Numbered from the stretch's first letter, positions 29,795 to 39,911 are shown. The stretch: DNA of 64,000 nucleotides from an uncultured Clostridia bacterium (GCA_904381285.1 CAJFII010000008.1:62001-126000); one strand, 5' to 3'. A program made the numbers and translations. Notes: generated by a model not told the origin, from the letters alone.

Positions 29795-30301
29795 ATGAAA
29801 ATAGACACTAATAGTTTAACACATACAACTTGGAATTGTAAATATCACATAGTATTTGCACCCAAATATAGAAGACAAGTAATATACGGAAAGATAAAAA
29901 TGGATATAGGAAAAATAATAAGAACATTGTGTGAGCAAAAAGGAGTAGAAATAATAGAAGCAAATGCATGTAAGGATCACATACATATGTTGGTAGAAAT
30001 ACCGCCAAAGATAAGTGTATCTTCATTTATAGGGTATCTAAAAGGAAAAAGTAGTTTAATGATATTTGATAGACATGCAAATTTAAAGTATAAATATGGA
30101 AATAGGCACTTTTGGTGTAAAGGCTATTATGTAGATACAGTAGGCAAAAATAAAAAAGTAATAGAAGAATATATAAAGAATCAATTGCAAGAAGACATAG
30201 CATCAGATCAAATAAGTATAAAAGAATATATGGATCCGTTCGAAAAAAACGAAAAACAGAAAGAGGAAAAGAAAAAAGGAGTAGGACCACTTAAGTGGTA
30301 G
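29795..30301 (+). CDS. tnpA: IS200/IS605-family Y1 transposase TnpA
   Basis: 168 aa from the ATG at 29795, 7 bases after GGAGGGG (an in-frame TTG 6 bases earlier is less likely). It is a HUH single-strand transposase: start TTWNCKYHIVFAPKYRRQV, HUH motif in ACKDHIHMLVEIPP, and the catalytic Tyr in GYYVDTVG. It is longer than typical IS200 TnpA by a Lys/Glu-rich tail. The reading frame is intact. Confidence 0.93.
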   Translation: MKIDTNSLTHTTWNCKYHIVFAPKYRRQVIYGKIKMDIGKIIRTLCEQKGVEIIEANACKDHIHMLVEIPPKISVSSFIGYLKGKSSLMIFDRHANLKYKYGNRHFWCKGYYVDTVGKNKKVIEEYIKNQLQEDIASDQISIKEYMDPFEKNEKQKEEKKKGVGPLKW

Positions 30302-30601
30302 CCTGAGAAAGAAATGCGGTTGACGGACCATTCAGAAGGGCTTGAGCCCAACTGTGCCAGAACAAGACCCTTCTAGGGTAAGAGCAAACCGCACGTTTTA
30401 CGTGCGGTTATGATTGTATTGCATAACTTCATTTCCTGACGTCATAGTAATTATAACATCAAATATATTATATGTCAAATTGAAAATAACTATATCATTT
30501 TTGTAAAAAAACACTTGGATTTTGTAATATTAACAAAAGTTGAAAAATTATGTAAAATATAGTATAATTCAACTATAAAAATTAGTTGGAGGAAAAATCT
30601 T

Positions 30602-31366
30602 ATGAAATTTGATTATGAAGGAGAAGCTCAAGATGATGGTATTATATTTACCTATGACAACGCTAATAGAGCAATTTATTTTAGGCGGGAAGAAGGAAAA
30701 ATAAAGGAGTATGAAGTAATTTATAAGAAAAATAAAAAAATTTCATTTAAAGAACGGTTTAAAAATTTGATAAAACAACAAGAATGTTTAATGGAGGATA
30801 TAATTGCAATAGTAAGTCTTATATTATTTGGATTAACTAATGTTAAAATAATCTATATTTATGCATTAATAATTATACTTATGTTTGTTTATATAGCTAT
30901 GAAAATATATATTATTATTAGTGTGAAAAATAAAATGTCGTATAGTTGTAAACAATATCATGCTGCTGAACATATGATTTATAGTTTAGAAGATAAGGAT
31001 GTATCTATTGACGAATTAAAAAAGTTTGGCAAAACATTGTTAAATGATTGCGGAAGTAATGATGCTTGTATAGATATAGCAAGTATAATTATTGCAAGCA
31101 TTGATATAATATTTTGCTGTAATTTGTCTATTTCTGTAAGACATGAAACCATTATACTTGTTATACTATGGACAATGTTGTCAATACAGATTGAATGTAT
31201 TTATTACTTAGTATTAGTATTGCAATATAAAAAAGGTATTTTTAACAATATTGTACAGCCGTTATTCATTAAAACTCCGAGTGATGACCAGCTTGAGCTT
31301 GCTATCTATGGTTATAAGAGAATCCAAGAATTGGACGATAAATTGTCCGGAAAAAAAGAGATGTAG
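30602..31366 (+). CDS. Membrane protein with DUF1385/DUF6391-like 'AEH' motif
   Basis: 254 aa. Four hydrophobic segments (about residues 62-80, 83-105, 155-175 and 182-210) flank YHAAEHMIYSLEDKD, like the AEHK motif of DUF1385-type membrane proteins. Function is unknown. Codon use differs from the neighbours: two in-frame CGG Arg codons (30686 and 30755) plus CCG, TCC and TGC codons, next to an IS element. Recent acquisition is likely. GGAGG precedes the ATG. Confidence 0.6.
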   Translation: MKFDYEGEAQDDGIIFTYDNANRAIYFRREEGKIKEYEVIYKKNKKISFKERFKNLIKQQECLMEDIIAIVSLILFGLTNVKIIYIYALIIILMFVYIAMKIYIIISVKNKMSYSCKQYHAAEHMIYSLEDKDVSIDELKKFGKTLLNDCGSNDACIDIASIIIASIDIIFCCNLSISVRHETIILVILWTMLSIQIECIYYLVLVLQYKKGIFNNIVQPLFIKTPSDDQLELAIYGYKRIQELDDKLSGKKEM

Positions 31367-31475
31367 GCAGGGTATTTCCTGCTTACATCTCTTTAACGTT
31401 TATTAAAAACATATTATAAAAATTTAAATAATAATAACAAAAAACATTCATATAATAAATTATGAGGTGTTTTTT

Positions 31476-31710
31476 ATGGGGCAAAAAGGGCTTGATTTTA
31501 AACATAAAGAAGTAGTTAATATTAATGATGGCAAAAGACTAGGGTATGTGCAAGATGTAACAGCAGATTTAGAAACAGGTGTAATTACTTCTATAATTGT
31601 GCCACGGCAATAATAAACTACTAAATATATTTTCAGGAAACAATGATATTGTAATTCCATGGAAAAATATTAAGTGTATAGGTGATGATATAATTTTAGT
31701 AGAAATATAA
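31476..31710 (+). CDS. ylmC: YlmC/YmxH-family PRC-barrel protein, two frames joined at a CGG codon
   Basis: The ATG at 31476 follows TGAGGTG. The first 43 codons (DFKHKEVVNINDGKRLGYVQD, TGVITSIIVP) end at CGG (31605-31607) and a stop two codons on. Skipping the C continues as GNNKLLNIFSGNNDIVIPW, then NIKCIGDDIILVEI. Total 77 aa, matching the about 80-aa YlmC/YmxH proteins (cf. 'VIPWENIKKIGDDVILV'). This is a sporulation-associated family of unknown biochemical role. The protein is short and neither half is useful alone, so frameshifting or a broken gene are the choices. Confidence 0.8.
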
Positions 31711-31730
31711 ATAATTTTGCTGTATTATAG

Positions 31731-31766
31731 AAAAATCGTCAAACTTAAGAAGATTTGACGATTTCT
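31731..31766. terminator. Bidirectional terminator
   Basis: AAATCGTCAAA/TTTGACGATTT, 11-bp stem, ten-base loop, between ylmC (+) and the tRNA-Met gene (-). Confidence 0.75.
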
Positions 31767-31770
31767 ATTT

Positions 31771-31847
31771 TGGTAGCGACGGTGGGACTTGAACCTACGA
31801 CCTGCCGGGTATGAACCGGATGCTCTAGCCAACTGAGCTACGTCGCC
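31771..31847 (-). tRNA. tRNA-Met (CAT), elongator type
   Basis: 77 nt including encoded CCA. Acceptor GGCGACG / CGTCGCT with a G1-U72 wobble like the Bacillus elongator tRNA-Met, D-arm GCTCAGTTGGCTAGAGC, anticodon stem CCGGT-TCATAC-CCGG (anticodon CAT), T-arm with GGTTCAAGTCC. Confidence 0.95.
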
Positions 31848-31961
31848 ATATATTGTTTCAACTTGTACTATTATAATAGTATATCCAGGTTTTGTCAATA
31901 TAAAAACATAAAAAATGTTAAAATACTTAGGCAAAATCCATATAGCATAGCACTATATGGA

Positions 31962-32117
31962 CTAATCTTTCTTTTTTTCCTCAGGAATTATAATATCTTT
32001 TTTCTTTTCTTCTTTTGTTTTTGGTTTTTCTATAGATAAATGCTTATATACAGGAGATATTTCTAAATCTTTTCCATCTCCATTAACAACTTCTATTGGC
32101 TTTGGTGTATCAGACAT
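31962..32117 (-). CDS. Small Lys/Pro-rich protein of unknown function
   Basis: 51 aa from the ATG at 32117, which has GAGGTGAATATT before it. No membrane segment, no Cys. The sequence ends in alternating KKKD/EEKKKD. An upstream in-frame ATG at 32297 would add an implausible Phe/Tyr-rich leader and is rejected. No family recognised. Confidence 0.5.
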   Translation of the reverse strand: MSDTPKPIEVVNGDGKDLEISPVYKHLSIEKPKTKEEKKKDIIIPEEKKKD

Positions 32118-32272
32118 AATATTCACCTCACATTTAATATAAATATATATTAACATATAATAAATAAAAGTGCAAATAAAATAAAAAATAAATATTGTAA
32201 GTTGAATTTTAATTGACATATAGGCGAATTCGTGTAATAATATAAAAAGAATAAAAAAGGAATTGGTATAAT

Positions 32273-32950
32273 ATGGATATAGAAAAAACAAAAGCAATTA
32301 TAGAAGCTATATTATTTGCAGCAGGAAGAGTTGTAAAAATAAATGAGCTAGTATTAGTTTTAGAAAAAAATGAAGAAGAAATAAATAAAATAATAGAAAA
32401 TATGCAAGAAGAATATAAAGCTGAAAATAGGGGAATAGAAATTATTAAGGTGGATAATGGATTTCAACTAGCAACAAAAAACGGATTACATGAATATATT
32501 TATCCGATTTTAGATAAAAGAAACAAACCAAATTTATCTACAGCAGCATTAGAAACTTTATCAATAATTGCATATAACCCTAAAATAACAAGAGCTGAAA
32601 TTGAAGCCATAAGAGGTGTTTCAGCAGATGCTTGTGTATATAAATTATTAGAATATGGGCTAATAGAAGAAGCAGGAAAAACAGATTTACCAGGAAAACC
32701 AATGGCATATAAAACTACTGAAGATTTCTTGAAAATGTTTGGCTATTCATCATTAAACGATTTACCAGAATTACCAAGATATAAGTTAGATGAAAACCAA
32801 CAAATAGTAATTGATGATTTAATAGAGGAAAATGAAGAGGCAAAAAAAGATGATATTAATGTAGAAGAAAAAAATAATAATATGATACAAAATGAGGCTC
32901 CAATGCCCGAAAGGGAAGGAAAGGATGAATTAAAAGAAGCAGAAAATTAA
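32273..32950 (+). CDS. scpB: Segregation and condensation protein B
   Basis: 225 aa, two winged-helix domains: [26 protein letters not shown] and [32 protein letters not shown] (conserved signature), then [20 protein letters not shown]. It works with ScpA and SMC in chromosome compaction. scpA is not adjacent here, which is unusual for Firmicutes. The tail (about 185-225) is Glu/Asn-rich and variable. proS follows 17 bases later. Confidence 0.92.
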   Translation: MDIEKTKAIIEAILFAAGRVVKINELVLVLEKNEEEINKIIENMQEEYKAENRGIEIIKVDNGFQLATKNGLHEYIYPILDKRNKPNLSTAALETLSIIAYNPKITRAEIEAIRGVSADACVYKLLEYGLIEEAGKTDLPGKPMAYKTTEDFLKMFGYSSLNDLPELPRYKLDENQQIVIDDLIEENEEAKKDDINVEEKNNNMIQNEAPMPEREGKDELKEAEN

Positions 32951-32967
32951 TAAAAGGAGAGAATATT

Positions 32968-34407
32968 ATGAAAAATGAAAAAGAATTTGTAAAAGATATT
33001 ACAAATATAGATGAGAATTTTGCACAATGGTATACAGACATTGTATTAAAAGCTGAACTTGCAGATTATACATCTGTTAAAGGATTTATATCAATAAGGC
33101 CATATGGATATGCAATATGGGAAAATATACAAAATTATGTAGATAAAAAATTTAAAGAACATGGGGTAAAAAATGTTTCAATGCCTGTATTAATACCAGA
33201 AAGCTTATTAAATAAAGAAAAAGAACATGTTGAAGGTTTTGCTCCAGAAGTTGCTTGGGTAACTATTGGAGGTGGAGAAAAATTAGAAGAAAGGTTATGT
33301 GTTAGACCTACTTCTGAAACTATTTTTTCTACTATGTATTCTAAATGGTTAAGTTCATGGAGAGATTTACCATTTATATATAATCAATGGTGTAGTGTAT
33401 TAAGATGGGAAAAAGAAACAAGACCATTTTTACGTTCAAGAGAATTTTTATGGCAAGAAGGACATACAATACACGAAACTGAACAAGAAGCAAAAGACTT
33501 TACATTAGATATGTTAGATGTATATGCAGATGTTATAGAAAATTTACTTGCAATACCAGTATTAAAAGGTAGAAAAACAAAAAAAGAACAATTTGCGGGT
33601 GCAGAAGCAACATATACGGTAGAAACATTGATGCATGATGGAAGAGCACTTCAAGGAGGAACATCACATTATTTTGGACAGAACTTTACAAGACCATTTG
33701 AAGTAAAATTCCAAAATAGAAATGGTGATCAAGAATATGCCTACCAAACTTCATGGGGAATTAGTACTAGATTAATAGGTGCTGTTATAATGGCACATGG
33801 AGATAATAGAGGGTTAAAACTACCACCAAATGTAGCTCCAATTCAAATTGTTATTGTACCAATTGCTCAACAAAAAGAAGGGGTATTAGAAGAAACAAAT
33901 AAATTAAATGATAGACTAAGTAAAAAATTTAGAACTAAAATAGATGATAGAGATAATTATTCTGTAGGTTACAAATTTAATGATTGGGAAATGAGGGGAG
34001 TACCAGTTAGAATTGAAATGGGACCTAGAGATATTGAAAAAGGAGAAGCTGTTTTAGTTAGAAGAGATACTTCTGAAAAAATTACAGTAAAACTAGATGA
34101 AATTGAAGAAAAATTAGAAGAATTATTAAATGATATACAAAAATCTATGTTTGAAGTATGTAAAAAAAGAATGGAAGAAAAAACCACAGTAGCATTAAAT
34201 ATGGAAGAATTAAAGAAAAATCTAGATGAAAACCAAGGATTTGTAAAAACAATGTGGTGTGGAAGTCAAGAGTGTGAAGATAAGGTAAAAGAAGAGACTG
34301 GGGCACCATCAAGATGTATGCCATTTGAACAAGAACATTTAAGTGATACTTGCGTATGCTGTGGAAAACCAGCTACAAAAATGATTGTTTGGGGAAGACA
34401 ATATTAA
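32968..34407 (+). CDS. proS: Prolyl-tRNA synthetase, archaeal/eukaryotic-like type
   Basis: 479 aa. Motifs: [56 protein letters not shown] (motif 2), and [24 protein letters not shown] (motif 3). It has no editing (INS) insertion; the C-terminal zinc-binding domain has CGSQEC...CVCCGKPA and ends in Tyr (WGRQY) as in the ProRS 'type 3' group found in many Clostridia. Confidence 0.95.
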   Translation: MKNEKEFVKDITNIDENFAQWYTDIVLKAELADYTSVKGFISIRPYGYAIWENIQNYVDKKFKEHGVKNVSMPVLIPESLLNKEKEHVEGFAPEVAWVTIGGGEKLEERLCVRPTSETIFSTMYSKWLSSWRDLPFIYNQWCSVLRWEKETRPFLRSREFLWQEGHTIHETEQEAKDFTLDMLDVYADVIENLLAIPVLKGRKTKKEQFAGAEATYTVETLMHDGRALQGGTSHYFGQNFTRPFEVKFQNRNGDQEYAYQTSWGISTRLIGAVIMAHGDNRGLKLPPNVAPIQIVIVPIAQQKEGVLEETNKLNDRLSKKFRTKIDDRDNYSVGYKFNDWEMRGVPVRIEMGPRDIEKGEAVLVRRDTSEKITVKLDEIEEKLEELLNDIQKSMFEVCKKRMEEKTTVALNMEELKKNLDENQGFVKTMWCGSQECEDKVKEETGAPSRCMPFEQEHLSDTCVCCGKPATKMIVWGRQY

Positions 34408-34432
34408 TAAAAATAGAAATTAAATTTATACT

Positions 34433-34463
34433 AAAAATCCAACTCATATTGAGTTGGATTTTC
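34433..34463. terminator. Bidirectional terminator between proS and asnS
   Basis: 13-bp stem AAAATCCAACTCA/TGAGTTGGATTTT with a three-base loop. Confidence 0.88.
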
Positions 34464-34481
34464 TTAATATAGAAACTTTTA

Positions 34482-35873
34482 TTAAAATTCACAATTTTTT
34501 GGTGTTCTTGGGAAAGGTATAACATCACGAATATTTTGCATTCCTGTAATATACATTAATAACCTTTCAAATCCAAGTCCAAATCCAGAATGAACAACAC
34601 TACCAAATCTTCTTAAATCTAAATACCACCAATAATCTTTTTTATCTAGTCCAAGATCATTCATTCTTTTTTCTAATTTTTCTAGATTTTCTTCTCTTTG
34701 GCTTCCACCAATAATTTCACCAATTCCAGGAGCTAAAAGATCGGCTGCTGCAACTGTTTTTCCATCTGGGTTTTGCTTCATATAAAAAGCTTTAATATCC
34801 ATTGGATAATCTGTTACAAAAACAGGTTTTTTGAAAACAACCTCACTTAAATATCTTTCATGTTCTGTTTGTAAATCACATCCCCAACTAACAGGGAATT
34901 CAAATTTATCATTTGCTTTTTCTAATTCCTTAATAGCATCTGTATATGAAATTCTACCAAAATCTGAAGATATAACATTTTGTAATCTCTCAAGTAAAGT
35001 CTTATCAATAAAATTATTGAAAAATTCCATTTCCTCAGGACAATTTTCTAATACATATGAAATAACAAATTTTAACATATCTTCTGCTAAATCCATATCA
35101 TCATTTAAGTCTGCAAAGCATATTTCTGGTTCAATCATCCAAAATTCAGCTGCATGTTTAACTGTGTTTGAATTTTCAGCTCTGAATGTAGGGCCAAATG
35201 TATATACATTTCTAAAAGCAAAAGCATAGTTTTCAACATCTAATTGACCACTTACAGTAAGATGAGCAGGTCTTGCAAAAAAATCTTTTGAATAATCTAC
35301 TTTACCATCTTCTGTTTTTGGAATATCGTTAAAATCAAAATTAGAAACATTAAACATTTCACCAGCACCTTCTGCATCACTTGATGTTATTATAGGTGAG
35401 TGTACATACACAAAATTCCTTTCTTGAAAGAATTTGTGTAAAGCATATGCTGCAACTGAACGAACTCTAAATACAGCATTAAATGTATTTGTTCTAGGAC
35501 GAAGATGTGCAACTGTTCTTAAATATTCAAAAGTATGACGTTTCTTTTGAAGCGGATAATCAGCATCAGATAGGTTATATATAGTTACATCTGTAGCTTT
35601 TATTTCAAAAGGTTGTTTTGCATTTTCTGTTTTTACAAGCATACCTGTAATTTTAACAGAAGAGCTAATACTTAATTTGCATATTTTATCAAAGTTAGAT
35701 AAAGTATTATCAAAAACAATTTGTACATTCTTAAAAAAAGATCCATCATTTATTTCAATAAATCCAAAAGTTTTAGAATCTCTTAAAGTTTTTACCCAAC
35801 CTTCAATAGTTACTTCTTTATCTATATATGAATCAGCATTTCTATATAGTTCTTTAATAGTTAATTTATTCAT
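34482..35873 (-). CDS. asnS: Asparaginyl-tRNA synthetase
   Basis: 463 aa, class IIb. The N-terminal OB fold ([26 protein letters not shown]) binds the anticodon. The catalytic core has [21 protein letters not shown] (motif 2) and [29 protein letters not shown] (motif 3). It has AGGAGG before the ATG. With aspS also present, direct Asn-tRNA charging is available. Confidence 0.97.
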   Translation of the reverse strand: MNKLTIKELYRNADSYIDKEVTIEGWVKTLRDSKTFGFIEINDGSFFKNVQIVFDNTLSNFDKICKLSISSSVKITGMLVKTENAKQPFEIKATDVTIYNLSDADYPLQKKRHTFEYLRTVAHLRPRTNTFNAVFRVRSVAAYALHKFFQERNFVYVHSPIITSSDAEGAGEMFNVSNFDFNDIPKTEDGKVDYSKDFFARPAHLTVSGQLDVENYAFAFRNVYTFGPTFRAENSNTVKHAAEFWMIEPEICFADLNDDMDLAEDMLKFVISYVLENCPEEMEFFNNFIDKTLLERLQNVISSDFGRISYTDAIKELEKANDKFEFPVSWGCDLQTEHERYLSEVVFKKPVFVTDYPMDIKAFYMKQNPDGKTVAAADLLAPGIGEIIGGSQREENLEKLEKRMNDLGLDKKDYWWYLDLRRFGSVVHSGFGLGFERLLMYITGMQNIRDVIPFPRTPKNCEF

Positions 35874-36027
35874 AATTTCCTCCTAAAAATAATATTATGT
35901 AGATATTATATATAATTATTATCGTAAATTCAATAATTTATTACCACTTTATAGACTTTTTGTTAAAAAAATGGTAATATATTAGAAGTTACTATGAAAA
36001 TAGATATAGGATTTATAGGAGGAAATT

Positions 36028-37788
36028 ATGAACGAATATAGGACTAATACATGCGGAGAATTAAATAAAAGTAACATAGGAGAAGAGGTAAGACTATCAG
36101 GTTGGATACAAAAAATAAGAAATTTAGGTGGAATGACGTTCATAGATTTAAGAGATGAAGTAGGAATTACACAAATAGTTATTGAAAATAGTGAAGAAAA
36201 TTTGAAAATGTGTAAAAACTTAACAACTGAAAGCTGTATAAAAGTAGAAGGTAAAGTGGTAGAAAGAGCAAGCAAAAACGATAAAATACCAACAGGAGAA
36301 ATAGAAATTATAGCAAGCAATATTGAAATACTTGGAAAATGTAAAAATGTATTACCATTTGAAATAAATTCTTTAGAGCAAAATAATGTAAGAGAAGATT
36401 TACGTTTAGAATATAGATTTTTAGATTTGAGAAATGACCATATTCATAAAAATATTATATTAAGATCTAATATAATGAAAACATTAAGAAATAAAATGGA
36501 TGAATTAGGGTTTATAGAAATCCAAACTCCAATTTTAGCTAATTCTTCACCAGAAGGAGCAAGAGACTTTTTAGTTCCAAGTAGATTACATCCAGGAGAA
36601 TTTTATGCATTACCACAAGCACCTCAACAATTTAAACAATTGTTAATGGTATCAGGTTTTAACAAATATTATCAAATAGCACCATGTTTTAGAGATGAAG
36701 ACCCACGTGCTGATAGAGCACCAGGTGAATTTTACCAATTAGACTTTGAAATGAGTTTTGCCACTCAAGAAGATGTATTTAAAGTATTAGAGGAAGTTAT
36801 TCCAGATGTATTTAGCAAATATACAAACTATGAAGTAGATAAAGGTCCATTTATTCGTATTCCATATAAAGAAGCAATGGAAAAATACGGAATAGATAAA
36901 CCAGACTTAAGGAATCCATTAATTATATATGATGCAACAAAAGTATTTGAAAATACAGATTTCAATGCATTCAAAAATAAAACAGTAAAAATAATTGCTG
37001 TTCCTATGAAAGAAGAACTACCAAGGAAATTCTTTGATAAAATGGGAGAATTTGCGCAAGAAGAACTAGGAGCAAAAGGACTTGCTTGGGTAAAACTTGA
37101 TAGTGAAAACAACTTAAATGGAGGAATTTCAAAATTTATTACTGAAGAACAAAAAGAAGAAATTATAAAAATTGCCCAAGAAAATAAAAACAGTGCAATA
37201 TTCTTTATAGCAGATGAATTTGAAACTGCTCAAAAAATAGCAGGAGGAGTTAGAATTGAATTAGGAAAAAGACTAGATTTGTTACAAAAAAATGTATACA
37301 AATTCTGTTTAATAGTAGATTTTCCTATGTATGAATTATCAGATGAAGGAAAAATAGATTTTAACCATAATCCATTTTCAATGCCTCAAGGAGGAATAGA
37401 AGCATTAGAAAATGAAAATCCATTAGATATACTTGCTTATCAATATGATTTAGTATGTAATGGATATGAAATGGCATCAGGAGCAGTTAGAAATCATGAT
37501 CCAGAACTTATGGTAAAAGCATTTGAAATAGCAGGTTATACAAGAAAAGATGTAGAAGAAAGATTCGGTGCCTTATTTAATGCATTTCAATATGGTACAC
37601 CACCACATGCAGGAGCAGCACCAGGATTAGACAGAATGGTAATGTTAATAGCTGGAGAAGATAATTTAAGACAAGTAATAGCATTTCCTAAAAATAAAAA
37701 AGCAAGAGATTTACTAATGAGAGCACCAAGTAAAGTAGATGAAAGCCAATTAAAAGATGTGCATATAAAATTAGATATAGATGAATAA
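36028..37788 (+). CDS. aspS: Aspartyl-tRNA synthetase (bacterial type)
   Basis: 586 aa. Anticodon-binding OB fold (VRLSGWIQKIRNLGGMTFIDLRDEVG), catalytic domain interrupted by the bacterial GAD insertion (about residues 285-415), motif 2 FRDEDPRADRAPGEFYQLD and motif 3 GAAPGLDRMVMLIAGEDNLRQVIAFPKN. GGAGG precedes the ATG. Confidence 0.97.
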   Translation: MNEYRTNTCGELNKSNIGEEVRLSGWIQKIRNLGGMTFIDLRDEVGITQIVIENSEENLKMCKNLTTESCIKVEGKVVERASKNDKIPTGEIEIIASNIEILGKCKNVLPFEINSLEQNNVREDLRLEYRFLDLRNDHIHKNIILRSNIMKTLRNKMDELGFIEIQTPILANSSPEGARDFLVPSRLHPGEFYALPQAPQQFKQLLMVSGFNKYYQIAPCFRDEDPRADRAPGEFYQLDFEMSFATQEDVFKVLEEVIPDVFSKYTNYEVDKGPFIRIPYKEAMEKYGIDKPDLRNPLIIYDATKVFENTDFNAFKNKTVKIIAVPMKEELPRKFFDKMGEFAQEELGAKGLAWVKLDSENNLNGGISKFITEEQKEEIIKIAQENKNSAIFFIADEFETAQKIAGGVRIELGKRLDLLQKNVYKFCLIVDFPMYELSDEGKIDFNHNPFSMPQGGIEALENENPLDILAYQYDLVCNGYEMASGAVRNHDPELMVKAFEIAGYTRKDVEERFGALFNAFQYGTPPHAGAAPGLDRMVMLIAGEDNLRQVIAFPKNKKARDLLMRAPSKVDESQLKDVHIKLDIDE

Positions 37789-37791
37789 TTA

Positions 37792-37839
37792 AAAAGAAAA
37801 GAATGAACAATATTTAACTATTGTTCATTCTTTTCTTTT
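37792..37839. terminator. Bidirectional terminator overlapping the end of the VTT gene
   Basis: Perfect 21-bp stem (37792-37812 with 37819-37839), six-base loop. The right arm is also the last codons of the minus-strand gene (KEKNEQ, stop). Confidence 0.85.
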
Positions 37840-38532
37840 GGTGTATGATGTAATTTTTTATAAATAAATAAGCCAATACCAGATATAGCAAATGTAACAA
37901 CATATGCAATAATAGATAATTCCCAATTTCCTTCTACTAAATTACTACCGGCGAATGTAGACGAAATAACTGAAGGAAAACGGCAAAATGTTGATATTAA
38001 AAAGAATCTAGATGCACGTATAGGCAGTAAACCTGCAATATATACAAATAAATCTTTAGGCGTTCCAGGAATTAAAAAAACTATAAAGAAAAATAGTTCA
38101 ATTTTTTCTGGATTAGAAAGCCATTTACTGTTTTCAATTTTCTTTATTTTATCTTCACCGAAGAAGGTATTAATAAAATCTCTTCCGAATTTTCGTACAC
38201 AGAAGAATATAATAACTGAACTTAAAAATGCACCAATAAAAATAATTAACATTCCTCCAAATGTTCCATAGCACATTCCAGCAAGAAATTCAATCGGTTC
38301 ACCTGGAAGTACCGGTACAAGTATTTGTAATAATTGTAGACCGATTAGCATAAATACTCCACCAAAAGTAGAATTAGAAATTTGTTCTTTGAATTTAAGT
38401 TGACCGTTCTTCTGTTCCTAAATTAGCAAATAAAGGAAATAATTTTATGGAAAGAAATATAAGCAATATAATAGCTAATATAAGTAGAACTAATTTTATA
38501 ACTTTAAATTTTTTTGTGTTTTTATTCTCCAT
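37818..38532 (-). CDS. TVP38/TMEM64 (VTT-domain) membrane protein, two frames joined at a CGG codon
   Basis: The start is an ATG at 38532 (or in-frame 38541, nearer to AAAGGA). The first 42 codons encode a membrane helix (VIKLVLLILAIILLIFLSIK) and LFPLFANLGTEE, then CGG (38404-38406) and a stop three codons later. Skipping the C gives EE-GQLKFKEQISNSTFGGVFMLIGL, which runs into the long frame. The full protein is about 237 aa, normal for the family, with LPGEPIEFLAGMCYGTFGG and FFIVFLIPGTPKDLFVYIAGL (VTT signature). A role in lipid scrambling/envelope is inferred from the family. Confidence 0.85.
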
Positions 38533-38669
38533 TGTTTTCATCCATCCTTTAAAAAATTATATATATAATACCACAAAAGTCTTAATAAAAAAATAGAAAA
38601 AAATTAAGATTTTATGAAATTTTTATTGTATAATGTAAATATATACTATAAATGGAAAATGGTGATTTG

Positions 38670-39350
38670 ATGAATGATGAAGTAAGAAAAAAGATATTAG
38701 AATTAGCAGACCCAAAATATAAAGAATTTCATAGTGGACTTTGTCCAAACACTGAAAATATTATAGGAGTGCGAATACCTGTATTAAGAAAATATGCAAA
38801 AGAATTAGCAAAAGAGGATTTTAGAAGCTATCTTGCTAGCATTGCAGATGATTACTATGAAGAAATTATGATAAAAGGAATGATAATAGGACTTGCGAGA
38901 ATGGATGCAGAAGAAAGGCTAAATTATATAAGTGAATTTGTACCTAAAATAGATAATTGGGCAATATGCGATACTTTTTGTGCAGGACTGAAGTTTACAA
39001 ATAAAAACAAAGATATTGTATGGGAATTCATAAAAAAATACCAAAATTCTAGAAAAGAATTTGAGCTTAGATTTTTAATTGTAATGTTATTAGACTACTA
39101 TATTACAGATGAATATATAGATGAAGTAATAAAAATATTAGATAAAACTAAGCATGATGGATACTATGTAAAAATGGCAATAGCATGGACTATATCTGCC
39201 ATATATGTTAAATATCCTAAAATTACTATGGAATATTTAAAAAATAATACATTAGATGATTTTACATATAATAAAGCATTACAAAAAATAATTGAATCTT
39301 ATAGAGTATCAGAAGAAGATAAAAATATTATGAGAAAAATGAAAAGGTAA
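38670..39350 (+). CDS. DNA alkylation repair protein (AlkD family)
   Basis: 226 aa from the ATG at 38670 (GGTGA 6 bases upstream; an ATG 18 bases earlier has no site). All-helical HEAT-like repeat protein: GVRIPVLRKYAKELAKED, DNWAICDTFCAGLKF (with the conserved Asp of the VDNWA/TCD region) and MAIAWTISAIYVKYP. AlkD glycosylases excise N3/N7-alkylated purines. Substrate preference is not deducible. Confidence 0.9.
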   Translation: MNDEVRKKILELADPKYKEFHSGLCPNTENIIGVRIPVLRKYAKELAKEDFRSYLASIADDYYEEIMIKGMIIGLARMDAEERLNYISEFVPKIDNWAICDTFCAGLKFTNKNKDIVWEFIKKYQNSRKEFELRFLIVMLLDYYITDEYIDEVIKILDKTKHDGYYVKMAIAWTISAIYVKYPKITMEYLKNNTLDDFTYNKALQKIIESYRVSEEDKNIMRKMKR

Positions 39351-39911
39351 AAGAAACATATGGATAAAAAAATAAAACTAGTCAAAAATTTTGTAAGTAA
39401 AATTACAGCAAATTTGACTAGTTTTTTTATTATAAAATTTTATAATACATACAATAAAATTAAATATTTATACTAAATCTATTTAATATAGTATAAAATA
39501 AATAAAAATTATAATAAATAAGTTTATTTTTATAAAAAATAAATAATAAAAATACTAAGCTATAAACAATTAATATATAACTTAGTATTTTAATATAACA
39601 AAATAAAGCTATAATATATACCATTTATGGCAACAAATGATTACCAAAAACTGTAAAACTACTTGAAAAAGAAGAAAAAAAGATATATAAATAGCTTGAC
39701 AAGGTTATATTTGTAAATATAAAATAGTATCATAAAATAAGACAATTTTAGAAGAACATAAAAAATGGTACATTGACAATTGAATAAAAAATATTTATCT
39801 TACTTGCAATTTGTGAATTTCCAAAACAAAAGAATAAAGCACTAATATTTTGTAAAGAATAATACTAACAAGAAAACAGAAAAAAAGAAAGACAAAGGAG
39901 GAAAAAGAAAA
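39351..39911. other. Long AT-rich intergenic region with terminator and promoter
   Basis: Contains a terminator for alkD (AAAACTAGTCAAA at 39374-39386 pairing with 39413-39425, then T7). Further on is a likely promoter TTGACA (39696-39701), 16-base spacer, TATAAA (39718-39723), giving a leader of almost 190 bases before the pilin-like gene. No convincing ORF. Confidence 0.6.

Larger units (their letters stand above)
29664..30425 (+). mobile_element. IS200/IS605-family insertion sequence (tnpA only)
   Basis: It has a single Y1 transposase gene and matching subterminal palindromes at both ends: AACCCCACG-TTTTA-CGTGGGGTT (29674-29696, left) and AACCGCACG-TTTTA-CGTGCGGTT (30387-30409, right). 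These are the hairpins recognised by Y1 transposases. There is no tnpB and there are no terminal inverted repeats, as expected for IS200. Outer ends are estimated, because this family makes no target duplication. The non-coding segment 30302-30386 is strongly structured. Confidence 0.85.

Noticed and set aside
31725-31934. 69-codon minus-strand ORF
   Set aside because: It runs through the tRNA-Met gene.
17229-38406. Plain sequencing error as explanation of the four CGG frame breaks
   Set aside because: Not excluded, but errors would be expected in the long A/T homopolymers. Four of four at CGG, a codon otherwise avoided in core genes, argues for biology.
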